NCBI GenBank assembly: GCA_036378535.1
Contig: DASUWH010000066.1
Coordinates: 62,001 to 126,000 of the forward strand
DNA: 64,000 bases
Source: Gp1-AA122 sp036378535
Lineage (GTDB): Bacteria; Acidobacteriota; Terriglobia; Terriglobales; Acidobacteriaceae
Reading direction: 5' to 3'
A program made the translations under genes and the position numbers. The notes under the pieces are model-generated. The model searched no databases. It worked only from the letters and a program-made list of their open reading frames with translations, and was not told the origin of the DNA. This document shows positions 8,504-16,560 of the stretch, in pieces (the stretch's first letter is position 1; every line of letters begins with the position of its first letter).

Positions 8504-9439
8504 TTAGTTCGTGTACGGGCCTTTGTAGTTCGTTCCATCCACACATCCGGTGCCCAGCGACGTAGTGTAACCAGGGCCATTCGGGCTGGTGCCGTCCGCG
8601 GCCTGGTTGGACCAGTTCCCCTGGATCTTCCAGTTAGTCCCGTCCAGGAAAGTCACGAACGGTCCGCCAAATGTCCACGCGCATTGATCGCCGTTTTCAT
8701 TGCCGTTGGAGGCGTACCACGCATTTCCGAGAGGATCGGAACGAGTCTCCGAGAGCTCGTGGCCGCTGACATTGGCCAGAGCCGCCAAGCCTTGCGACTC
8801 GCCGCTGACGGTGCTCTGCGGATCGCACCCGGCATCGCCGTCAAGATTGAAGAAGAAGCCGAACTCGACCGGAGTCCCGTTGCACGAGCCATTGCTGTGA
8901 TAGGCGCAGTAGTTCGCCCCGCCGCGTTTCTTGTCAACATAGACAGGGTAGAAAGCGTTCGCCACCGCACCGCTGCCAACGACTTTGCACACTTCCGATA
9001 ACACCGCGGAAGTACTCAGGTGCTTAGGCAGGTTGGAGGCATCGACCGCGTGCCCCCCGTAGATGGTTGCCGTCGACACCCGATGGCCAGTGCTGTCGGT
9101 GTACTCGTTTACCGTAGCCTCATAGGCCGAGCCCGCTCCGCCGCTGACGGTCCCGATATTCGAGTACCATTTATCCATGCCGGTGATCTTGTCACCGGTG
9201 TAGGTGCCCCAGCTCGGACCCCAGAAGATTGCTTTTACGGTCGCGCTGGGCAGAATCGGGCCGCCATGATAGAGCAGGTCGTTGCTGGAAGCGGCGACGT
9301 GCGTCTTCGCTTCCTGCCGCGTCCAATGCGGACCCAGGATTGGAGGTTCGTTCTTGTTGGGATTGCGGTTGGGGCTTTGGCCGTTCAAGTACGTGGTGGC
9401 TGTGGACAAAAGAAAAAACACAATTAGCAAACGCTTCAT
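8504..9439 (-). CDS. Secreted protein with HELSE...DP motif, possible metallopeptidase-like
   Basis: 311 residues with signal peptide MKRLLIVFFLLSTATTYLNG. The mature part opens with HGGPILPSATVKAIFWGPSW, resembling the start of EXORDIUM/phosphate-induced-type secreted proteins, and contains VSGHELSETRSDPLGNAWY, where HELSE followed by D-P recalls a zinc-binding HExxH-like helix without the second histidine. Several cysteines (EVCK, YCAYHSNGSC, GCDP, QCAW, GCVD) suggest disulphides. GAGGAG sits seven bases before the ATG, and TATACT at 9475-9470 is a possible -10. Enzyme activity is not established; secretion is well supported. Confidence 0.75.
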   Translation of the reverse strand: MKRLLIVFFLLSTATTYLNGQSPNRNPNKNEPPILGPHWTRQEAKTHVAASSNDLLYHGGPILPSATVKAIFWGPSWGTYTGDKITGMDKWYSNIGTVSGGAGSAYEATVNEYTDSTGHRVSTATIYGGHAVDASNLPKHLSTSAVLSEVCKVVGSGAVANAFYPVYVDKKRGGANYCAYHSNGSCNGTPVEFGFFFNLDGDAGCDPQSTVSGESQGLAALANVSGHELSETRSDPLGNAWYASNGNENGDQCAWTFGGPFVTFLDGTNWKIQGNWSNQAADGTSPNGPGYTTSLGTGCVDGTNYKGPYTN

Positions 9440-9545
9440 GCTGTCTCTCCTCACTCCAAAGTGCTCGGGAGTATAGCACGACGCGAGTACTTGTGGTCAC
9501 ACTTACAGAGTCGGAAGGTCATCAAGCGAACTTATGTATCGCAAC

Positions 9546-10325
9546 TTACAATGAGCTTCTACTTACGTTAGCTAAGTGTAAATTAGCTAAAGCCTTGGCT
9601 AATTCGTCCGGCTTGAACCCAAAAGGCCCGGGCTTGCTTTTGTAGGCTATATGGCCGTTTGCATCGAGTAAATACATTCGATCCGGCCAGCCGGTATATG
9701 CCTGCTCCGTTGTGTTATCGAACTGATCGAGGACCGCGGGGAATTTGATACCAAGTTTCCGCACGCACGCACCAGCGACCAAGGCACGCTCTTCTTCATT
9801 CTTGGGACTCGCGAAAACGACCTGGTCGCGGATATTACTCTCCATCTGCCACACATCGCTGGGATGCGCCTCGACGATATAGACCGCAAGGAAAGCCACT
9901 TGGCTGCCGTACTGATCGTAGAGCTTGTTGAGGGCGGGAACCTCCCGCCGGAAAGGCGGTCAGGTATAACTGCCGAAGACAAGAACAACAGGCTGCTTGG
10001 CCAACAAGGCCGACAATTGTATCTGGCCCGATTTGTCGAGCTTCATGAGCGAGAAATCCGGAGCCGGGTCGCCAACCTGGAGAGAGCCGGCACGAGCCCG
10101 CATCCACATGGTTTCGAATGGCAGCGCCAGAAACGCAACCGGTCCAGGGACGTGCATCATAAATCGCCCGAACTGTTCCGGTGGCCGGCGCATGGCCGCA
10201 TAGACGGTGGCTGAGGCTATCGCCCACAAGACAAACATCACAACCAGGGCTCTGAGCAAGATGCTCTTGAGCTTGCTCTTTCGTGTGCCTGCGCTTCTCG
10301 GTGCAGTTACTGGATTCGTCGACAC
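9546..10325 (-). CDS. Iodothyronine-deiodinase-like thioredoxin-fold protein with in-frame TGA (probable selenocysteine)
   Basis: Two frames flank one TGA at 9962-9960. Reading it as selenocysteine gives a 259-residue protein with residue 122 in FGSYT-U-PPFRREV. An N-terminal membrane anchor (about residues 24-45) is followed by GDPAPDFSL and, after the TGA, by deiodinase-family hallmarks: VYIVEAHPSDVW, then YTGWPDRMYLLDANG and SKPGPFGFKPDEL. Prokaryotic relatives usually have Cys here, animal deiodinases Sec. Ten bases after TGA is the hairpin GGCGGG-AGGTT-CCCGCC (9949-9933), like a bacterial SECIS with guanines in the loop. Start is GTG, 14 bases after the receptor gene stop, so the two form an operon. 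The alternative is a nonsense change of a Cys codon (one base). Confidence 0.8.
9933..9949 (-). promoter_or_regulatory. Candidate bacterial SECIS hairpin
   Basis: GGCGGGAGGTTCCCGCC: six perfect G-C pairs closing the loop AGGTT, beginning ten bases 3' of the in-frame TGA. Bacterial SECIS elements lie inside the coding region right after the UGA and carry guanine in the apical loop for SelB binding; spacing and loop fit. A competing CCGCC/GGCGG pairing exists. Confidence 0.55.
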
Positions 10326-10339
10326 TGGTCACCTGCTCC

Positions 10340-13300
10340 TCAGAACATAAACTTCAGCGCCAACTGAATCAAGCGTGGCGGCAGGGCTTCCTGGATTTGC
10401 CCGAAGTTGGGGGAACTGATGTCGCTGTCGGGCAAACGGAAGGTGGGATGGTTGAAGAGATTGAAGAACTCCGCGCGGAATTGCAGGTCTTTAGCCTCAG
10501 CTACACGAATATTCTTGAACGCCGAAAAGTCCCATTGCTGGAGGCCCGGGCCCTGCACCACATTGCGGCCTTCATTGCCGAATTGCTGAACGGGGGAATT
10601 GGGATTGGGGACCAGTTGCTGAAACGCGGCGGTGTTGAACCATTCGATTACGGTATGCGGGCCGGAATTCGGATCGCCGGTCAGGTTGGGCCGATTAGCC
10701 GAGAATCCTGTGATCTCGGGCGCTCCGCCTTGCAATGACACGTCCGTGGAATCGAACACCGTGAATGGAGTACCGCTCATGAACGTGGTGATGCCATTCA
10801 CTTGCCAGTTGCCAAGTGCGTGCTGGTACCAGGAGTGCGCGTTGCGGAACCAGGGAAGGTTCCACTGATAACTCAGAACCAGACGATGGCGGGCGTCAAA
10901 CATCGAGCGGCCACGTTCACCTGCAAGGTTGAATGGATTCTGAGCCAGATCGTTTTCTCCGGCCACCGGACTGGCGGCCGAGCCGGTAATGTTGAAGGAA
11001 GAGACATCATCGATAGATTTCGAAAATGTATACGACGCGAGGAAAGATAGGCCATGGCTGAAGCGCTTGCGCAGGCTGCTCTGCAGTGCGTTATAGGCTG
11101 AATTGGCGATCCCGGCTATTTCGCCGACCGAAGCGAAGTTGCAATTGTTCTCCTGCGACAGGGTACAACCCGAGTACAGCCGGCGCTGGTTGACGTTGTT
11201 CTCGGTCGACTGCCCCGGATAATAAATTGCGGGATTCGCCTCGATGAATCTCGGCAACTTCGTGCCCGTCGTTCCAACGTAACCGATCTCCGCCAGCCAA
11301 TCGCTACCCAAGGATTTTTGAATCGTCAGGTGCCAATCCTGAGCATAGGGCAGACTCAGCTTGGGATTGAGAACCAGCAAGGTCATGGGAGTCGAAAAAC
11401 CGCCGGCAAACAGATTGGCCCCATTGAATGGGTCCGCGAAATTTTGTGGGAAATTCACCTGCGGCGTCTGCAGGTAGGGTGGCGCACTGATCGCGTCCTG
11501 AATCGGACCACCCTGTCCCGTGTAATAAGGCTCGAAGAAGATTCCGTACGCAGCACTCACCAGCCATTGGCCATTCCCGGTGGGATCCCAGGCTAGACCA
11601 ACTCGCGGCGCAAAGCCTTTCTTGAAAGTCGGAATCAGACCGGCGGGCACTCCGGGATCACCGGGGTAAAGCAGCCCGGTGGAGGCATTTGGCACAACCT
11701 TGGACTGCACACCCGGGACAAAGAGATTTTGTCGGTTCTTGTTTTCTGTGTAGGGGAATGGAAGCTCGTAACGAAGTCCGTAATCAAGCGTGAAATGCGA
11801 CGTGATCTTGAAGGTATCCTGCGCGTACCAGTTCAGGCTGTTGCCGCGCAATTCACGCGCAAAATCGCCGCCGCCCTGAAGAAAGAAGGCAGGCTGCCCG
11901 ATCAGGAAGCTGGCGAATCCGTCGCTGATGGGAGCGGGAGCGAAGACAAAGAAGCCGTTCGAAGCAATGCCCTGCAAGGCATTGATCTGGTCGCGCTGAT
12001 AGCCGCCTCCGAATTTCAACTCATGGCGGCCGCGAATCCAGGTCAGAGCACCGGAATAGTCGAAGGAATTCTGATACGTATCGCGTGGGCCGGTAATGGG
12101 ATCGCCGAATTCCGAATAGCCGGCGATCTGAATGAAGGGCAGCCCGGCTGCCAGGCCCAGACTGGGCTGATATCGGAATCCGAGGGCTGAGGGCGGAGTG
12201 TGGTTCAAGTGCTCGTCGAAAAGAAACTTGTAACGCAGGAAAGAAAATCGCGCCAGACCGATCATGTGCGAGGAAAAAGTGTGCGTCTCCTGGGCCACAA
12301 AATTTTGCGCGCGGTGATCCTCTCCCACGGGGAAACCGGGAACATTGGCGCCCGACACTGAGAGCGGGTCGAAAACATTGCTGTTGCTGAACATGTGGCG
12401 GAGGTTCAGCACATCGCTCGTGGACAGGTAATGATCCAGGCGAATCCCGAATTGGTCATTATCGTCTCTCAGCGTCTGGGTAGACACGAAACTATTGGTG
12501 CCGCGGTTGGGCGGAGGAATGAATCGCAGAAGGCTCGCGGAAATTGGGTTGATGAACGGCACCTTGTCACCGGGGAGAGGTTGTGGAGGTTGGGCGAACA
12601 CGTTCAGCAGCGTTATGCCTGACTCTGAGAAATCGCCCTGCCGTTCCAGCAGTGAAGGCACAGTTGCAGTGCGGGTCTCGCCCTGGCGATTGCGAAATCC
12701 CTCGTAATATCCGAAGAAGAATGTTTTGTCGTGGCGAAGAGGCCCGCCAAAGGTACCGCCAAACTGATTTTGCTTGAGCGGCTCGGTGCCCTGGGCAAAG
12801 TAGTTCGTGGCATCGAACATGTCGTTGCGCAAAAATTCCCAGGCAGAGCCGTGGAATGAGTTCGAACCCGAGCGCGTGACAATATTCGTTGTAGACCCAG
12901 AACTGTGGCCGAATTCGGCGTCGCCGTTGTGGCTGATAATGCGGAATTCCGAGATGGCGTCGACCGGAGGACGCAAGACAAAACCCGCATCTACGCTGTT
13001 GAAGTTGTTAGCGCCATCGATCAGGAAGTTATTAGATTCCGGCCGCTGGCCGTCGACCGCGTAACCTTGCCCATCGCGTAAGGAACCGCCCGCCTCGGCG
13101 AGACCGGGGGTCAACGGAACCACCCCTGTCTGCAGGACTCCCAGCTGAGAGAAATCGCGGCCATTCAAAGGCAGGTCAACGATCTCACGTTCAAGCACCG
13201 GACTGCCAAGACTGGTTGCGGTGTTCTGAATCAGCTGGGCATCCGCTATCACTTCGACCCGTTCCCGGTCCGCACCCACCGGCAATTGCACATTGACCAC

Positions 13301-13606
13301 CGCCATCTCGTTGAGATCGAGCGAGATTCCCTGTCGGAGATACTTCTGAAAGCCTCGCGCTTCGACCTGCACCTGATAGTGGCCGACCGGGAGTTCCGCA
13401 ATAACGTAGGCGCCCATGCGGTCGGTCGTAACCGCGCGCGTTAGGCCCGTTTCAACCTGCTGCGCGGACACGGTCGCGTTTCGCACCACCGCGCCCGAGG
13501 GATCGGTGACAGTCCCGCGCAGGCTGCCGGTGATTTGCTGTGCATACAAACTGAGGCTGACGAGGACTAACGTAAGCAGCAACAACACATCATGACGGCA
13601 ACGCAT
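10340..13606 (-). CDS. Oar-like TonB-dependent outer-membrane receptor with carboxypeptidase-regulatory domain
   Basis: 1088 residues. Signal peptide (LLLLTLVLVSLSLYAQ), then a CarboxypepD_reg-like beta-sandwich (about residues 25-110: GSLRGTVTDPSGAVVRNATV to NVQLPVG), a plug region with the acidobacterial hallmark LPLNGRDFSQL, and a long beta-barrel ending in the aromatic tail ALKFMF. Such receptors import large substrates across the outer membrane using TonB energy; the ligand here is unknown. The ATG has AGGGG just upstream. TTGATC at 13710-13705 and TATAAT at 13688-13683 form a good promoter. The deiodinase-like gene follows after 14 bases. Confidence 0.93.
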   Translation of the reverse strand: MRCRHDVLLLLTLVLVSLSLYAQQITGSLRGTVTDPSGAVVRNATVSAQQVETGLTRAVTTDRMGAYVIAELPVGHYQVQVEARGFQKYLRQGISLDLNEMAVVNVQLPVGADRERVEVIADAQLIQNTATSLGSPVLEREIVDLPLNGRDFSQLGVLQTGVVPLTPGLAEAGGSLRDGQGYAVDGQRPESNNFLIDGANNFNSVDAGFVLRPPVDAISEFRIISHNGDAEFGHSSGSTTNIVTRSGSNSFHGSAWEFLRNDMFDATNYFAQGTEPLKQNQFGGTFGGPLRHDKTFFFGYYEGFRNRQGETRTATVPSLLERQGDFSESGITLLNVFAQPPQPLPGDKVPFINPISASLLRFIPPPNRGTNSFVSTQTLRDDNDQFGIRLDHYLSTSDVLNLRHMFSNSNVFDPLSVSGANVPGFPVGEDHRAQNFVAQETHTFSSHMIGLARFSFLRYKFLFDEHLNHTPPSALGFRYQPSLGLAAGLPFIQIAGYSEFGDPITGPRDTYQNSFDYSGALTWIRGRHELKFGGGYQRDQINALQGIASNGFFVFAPAPISDGFASFLIGQPAFFLQGGGDFARELRGNSLNWYAQDTFKITSHFTLDYGLRYELPFPYTENKNRQNLFVPGVQSKVVPNASTGLLYPGDPGVPAGLIPTFKKGFAPRVGLAWDPTGNGQWLVSAAYGIFFEPYYTGQGGPIQDAISAPPYLQTPQVNFPQNFADPFNGANLFAGGFSTPMTLLVLNPKLSLPYAQDWHLTIQKSLGSDWLAEIGYVGTTGTKLPRFIEANPAIYYPGQSTENNVNQRRLYSGCTLSQENNCNFASVGEIAGIANSAYNALQSSLRKRFSHGLSFLASYTFSKSIDDVSSFNITGSAASPVAGENDLAQNPFNLAGERGRSMFDARHRLVLSYQWNLPWFRNAHSWYQHALGNWQVNGITTFMSGTPFTVFDSTDVSLQGGAPEITGFSANRPNLTGDPNSGPHTVIEWFNTAAFQQLVPNPNSPVQQFGNEGRNVVQGPGLQQWDFSAFKNIRVAEAKDLQFRAEFFNLFNHPTFRLPDSDISSPNFGQIQEALPPRLIQLALKFMF

Positions 13607-13682
13607 GTCGTCCCCTTTTATGCCAAGGTGGTTGGCGACAGAAATTTGAGAATCGAAACTTCACCCCAACGAGAGTGCCGCG

Positions 13683-13710
13683 ATTATAGGCAGTGGGGTA
13701 AGGGGATCAA
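13683..13710 (-). promoter_or_regulatory. Sigma-70-type promoter of receptor/deiodinase-like operon
   Basis: TTGATC, 16 bases, TATAAT on the minus strand, about 75 bases before the receptor ATG. Confidence 0.55.
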
Positions 13711-13840
13711 TAATGGGAAAATACTAGCGGAGCGGATAAGATTGCGGGCACCGGGCCTAAAGGCGGCGGATACAGAGTTCAATCCCACGGTAAAGCCGGG
13801 TTTCGCAGATTCGCTCAGGAATGTTTCTTTGGAGAAGAGC

Positions 13841-14281
13841 CTAGCTGCTCTTCTTTTTCCCCGCGCGCGCGATGCGCTCATCGATTGGCTTGCGGCCGGC
13901 GAAGCCTTCTTCAGTGCCGTGCCAATGGGTGATGCCAGTCTCCCCTAATTTCCAGCACAGAAGAATGATCTCGCCCTCCACGCGGCAGGGGAAATCGAGC
14001 AGCCCTATGTCGAGATCCTTCACCTGAACGCCAGTCGCATCGATTTCGGCAACCGCGTCCTTCACCCGCTGAACTGCCTTCTCGCGCTGGGCTTTGCGCC
14101 TCGCCAAATGCACGATATTCAACAATGTCCCGCCGTTTAGAAATACTTTGTGCGCGGTATCTTGGAATTCGGCGTCGACTTCTTCGATCAGCTTTTTGCC
14201 AGTGATGGCAGCGCGAAGCAACGACTCAAGAACGGGCAACAAGGTTTGAGCTTCTTCCAGGGAAAAGGTTCGTGTAGACAT
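13841..14281 (-). CDS. DUF2203 family protein
   Basis: 146 residues starting MSTRTFSLEEAQTLLPVLESLL, with a helical first half and the DUF2203 signature DIGLLDFPCRVEGEIILLCWKLGE followed by THWHGTEEGFAGRKPI. The cytoplasmic function of the family is not known. Downstream of moaA on the same strand with an 84-base gap, so possibly co-transcribed. I start at the ATG at 14281, not the in-frame start at 14308, because the extra residues MIYNSYIPR are not part of the family pattern. Confidence 0.85.
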   Translation of the reverse strand: MSTRTFSLEEAQTLLPVLESLLRAAITGKKLIEEVDAEFQDTAHKVFLNGGTLLNIVHLARRKAQREKAVQRVKDAVAEIDATGVQVKDLDIGLLDFPCRVEGEIILLCWKLGETGITHWHGTEEGFAGRKPIDERIARAGKKKSS

Positions 14282-14365
14282 ACGAGGTATGTAGCTATTG
14301 TAAATCATGGCTCGGCATCATGCCGCTGCCGAAAAGTAACTAGGGCTGTGTTACTTGGGAGCACA

Positions 14366-15355
14366 TCAACCCCCAATGTGCACCATGGTGCGGGAGGCGG
14401 GAACAAAATCCGGCTCCCCAATGTGGTGACGCGCTTCCTTGCCATCGACTACGCTGCGGATAAAGGCCGCCAGCTTTTCGTCCGACGCACCCTGGCGCAT
14501 CACTCCATACAAATCGTGATCCCAGGCAGAAAACAGGCATGTCCGGATCTTGCCATCAGAAGTGAGACGGATGCGGCTGCAGTGGCCGCAGAAGGGATGC
14601 GATACGGGAGCGATAATTCCAATTTCACCAACTCCATCATCAAAGACATAGCGGCGCGCGGTCTCGCTGTGCGCGTGCGGGATCTCGACCAGGGGCCGAT
14701 ATTCAGCCATGCGGCGCAGAATTTCCTCAAGCCTGACCACCACCTCCGGGGACCACACGCGCCCTTCCTCGAGGGGCATGAATTCGATGAAACGCACCAC
14801 CACGCCTTCTTCTCGGGTGAACATGCCGAATGGAATGATCTGATCCTCATTGAAGCCGCGCATCAGAACGCAGTTAACTTTAACCGGTGCCAGGCCCGCG
14901 CGCTTGGCTGCACGAATTCCAGCCAAGACGGAATCGAATCCATTGGCCACGCGAGTGATCCGGGCGAAGCGGTCGGGATCGACGGCATCCATGCTGACCG
15001 TGACCCGGTGCAGGCCGGCTTCTTTGAGCGGTTGCGCCAGATCGGCGAGAAGGTGGCCGTTGGTGGTCATGGCGAGATCGAGGGGTTCGCCATCGGCGCT
15101 GCGCAACTTCGAAAGTTCGCGAACAAAATCTACGACGCCACGGCGGAGGAGAGGCTCTCCGCCCGTGAGCCGAATCTTCTTAATTCCCAGCCCAGCAAAA
15201 ATGCGCGCCATGCGCAGGTAGTCGGAAAAGGGCAGGTCGGCGTAAAGCGCGCCATCGTTGCCGGTTCGGCAATACACGCACTTGTAGTTGCAGTGATCTG
15301 TTATCGAGATTCGCAGATCCGTGATGGCGCGTCCGAATTTGTCAGAAAGCAGCAT
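14366..15355 (-). CDS. moaA: GTP 3',8-cyclase, molybdenum cofactor biosynthesis
   Basis: Radical-SAM enzyme that converts GTP to 3',8-cyclo-GTP, the first step of molybdenum cofactor synthesis. 329 residues: N-terminal CNYKCVYC binds the SAM [4Fe-4S] cluster, LTGGEPLLR is the SAM motif, and C-terminal FCGHCSRIRLTSDGKIRTC supplies the second cluster cysteines. The protein ends in IGG, the conserved GG tail. The start codon overlaps the first unit of a heptad repeat element, which replaces a normal ribosome-binding site. No other moa gene is in the window. Confidence 0.96.
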   Translation of the reverse strand: MLLSDKFGRAITDLRISITDHCNYKCVYCRTGNDGALYADLPFSDYLRMARIFAGLGIKKIRLTGGEPLLRRGVVDFVRELSKLRSADGEPLDLAMTTNGHLLADLAQPLKEAGLHRVTVSMDAVDPDRFARITRVANGFDSVLAGIRAAKRAGLAPVKVNCVLMRGFNEDQIIPFGMFTREEGVVVRFIEFMPLEEGRVWSPEVVVRLEEILRRMAEYRPLVEIPHAHSETARRYVFDDGVGEIGIIAPVSHPFCGHCSRIRLTSDGKIRTCLFSAWDHDLYGVMRQGASDEKLAAFIRSVVDGKEARHHIGEPDFVPASRTMVHIGG

Positions 15356-15429
15356 TCAGCATCCAGCACTCAGTCAACAAGCCGGTCTCAGCAGCGCTGA
15401 ATGCTGAGGGCTGATTGCTGAGTGCTAGG
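15351..15429. repeat. Heptad-arm inverted repeat upstream of moaA
   Basis: Left arm of three 7-mers (AGCATTC, AGCATCC, AGCACTC) and right arm of four (CTGAATG, CTGAGGG, CTGATTG, CTGAGTG) that are roughly complementary, separated by about 25 bases. The left arm overlaps the moaA start codon, so the mRNA leader can fold with the initiation region. Confidence 0.75.
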
Positions 15430-15627
15430 AAAGTGGCACGAGCAGAGTGCTCACGCACGCTGGCGGGTGTCTCCTTTCCAAGTGCTTCTTGCGAAGCAGG
15501 GGAGGCGCCGGCGTTTCCACCTGCACCCTCGGCTCGGTTCGCCGGCATCTTCCGGCTGCCAAGCCTCGCCGCAACAGCCATGGTTCTCCCGCAGGCCGAG
15601 GCGGTCGGAAACTTGTGTTCAATTATA
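15430..15627 (-). promoter_or_regulatory. Structured leader of moaA, possible Moco-type riboswitch
   Basis: A GC-rich, gene-free stretch between a minus-strand TATAAT (15627-15622) and moaA. It folds into several hairpins, including TGCTTC-GCAA-GAAGCA with a GNRA-type loop, an enclosing CTCC/GGAG pairing, and GCGTGAGCA-CTC-TGCTCGTGC (about 15436-15461). Moco RNA leaders are known upstream of moaA and use a GNRA loop. I could not align the full consensus, so this remains a suggestion. Confidence 0.3.
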
Positions 15628-15658
15628 TAGCGCCGTGGGCGCCTGCTACAGCCAAACT

Positions 15659-16441
15659 TTAGCGACTCTTCACCTGCGCGAGCGCCTTCTCGATGCCCGC
15701 CTGAGCCACCGGCGCCATGATCGCGTAGCCTGCCTGGTTTGGATGCAGCCCATCCTGGGCGAGATCACGTTTTAATAAGCCCTTGCTATCGACCATGGAG
15801 CTGAAGTAGTCGAGATAGACCAGAGCGTTGGACGAGCAATAATTTTCAAGCCACCGGTTCAGGATCAAAATTCGATCTACAGGCCGTTGCGCAAACAATT
15901 CCCGCGACTCGGCCGTGTAATTGTGTATGGGCAGGATTGAGGAAAAGATCACGTGGATATCATGTGCACCGGCCAATTCGGCCAGCGAGGCGAAGTTGGC
16001 TTCGATGTCCGCATCAGCGATTGGCCCGGTGTTTCCGGCGATGTCGTTGGTTCCGGCGAGGATAACCACCGCCTTCGGCTGGAGATTGATTACATCCTGG
16101 CGGAAGCGCACCAGCATCTGCGAGGTCGTTTGTCCGCTTATGCCGCGATTGATGTACGGCTTCCCGGGAAATGACCCGGCCAGCTTCCACATATCGGTGA
16201 TGGAATCGCCAAAGAACACAACCCGGTTTTCGCCCGGCGCAGGCGGTTTTACCGTGGCATCAGCATCGCGATAGCGCGTCAGTTCGCCGTAGTCGTTCAC
16301 ATAAATTGCTACTCGCGAGGCGCGATAGCGATCCAGTCCCGGCCAACCGCTGGATGGGAGGGTCACCGCGGGTTGTTGACCGAGTGCCAGGGTCGCACAA
16401 ATCATCACAAAACCGGCGCCGATGGAATGTCCTGATTTCAT
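15659..16441 (-). CDS. Secreted SGNH/GDSL-family hydrolase
   Basis: 260 residues with a signal peptide (MKSGHSIGAGFVMICATLALG). The four SGNH blocks are present: FFGDSITDMW (nucleophile Ser), NRGISGQTT (Gly), AGTNDIAGN (Asn) and the catalytic pair DGLHPNQAGY (Asp/His). Such enzymes hydrolyse esters of lipids or acetylated sugars; the substrate is not evident. It stands apart from its neighbours: the ETF-quinone oxidoreductase gene lies upstream of it on the same strand and moaA downstream, beyond a 300-base gap. Confidence 0.9.
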   Translation of the reverse strand: MKSGHSIGAGFVMICATLALGQQPAVTLPSSGWPGLDRYRASRVAIYVNDYGELTRYRDADATVKPPAPGENRVVFFGDSITDMWKLAGSFPGKPYINRGISGQTTSQMLVRFRQDVINLQPKAVVILAGTNDIAGNTGPIADADIEANFASLAELAGAHDIHVIFSSILPIHNYTAESRELFAQRPVDRILILNRWLENYCSSNALVYLDYFSSMVDSKGLLKRDLAQDGLHPNQAGYAIMAPVAQAGIEKALAQVKSR

Positions 16442-16488
16442 TCGGATTCCTCCTCTACTCTGCTTCGCTTGGGATTACAAGACTGAAA

Positions 16489-16536
16489 ACACAAGGTCCC
16501 TCCACTCGGGCTGGACGCCCTCGGTCGGGATGACAG
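16489..16536 (-). repeat. Dispersed CTGTCATCCCGAGC repeat, copy 1
   Basis: Minus-strand copy with the family ends CTGTCATCCCGA and GGGACCTTGTGTTTT around a variable middle. Lies between the SGNH hydrolase and ETF-QO genes. Confidence 0.6.
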
Positions 16537-16560
16537 AATTAACAGCGGGCAGCAACCACG

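Noticed and set aside
9960..9962. TGA in the deiodinase-like gene as a plain pseudogene mutation
   Set aside because: Possible, since one base would turn Cys into stop, but the frame is intact on both sides, the position is the catalytic one and a SECIS-like hairpin follows. Kept as the alternative.
14150..15400. 416-residue open frame on the plus strand
   Set aside because: Antisense to moaA and DUF2203, without family features.
15415..15630. 71-residue frame in the moaA leader
   Set aside because: Lies within structured RNA leader sequence; the composition looks non-coding.
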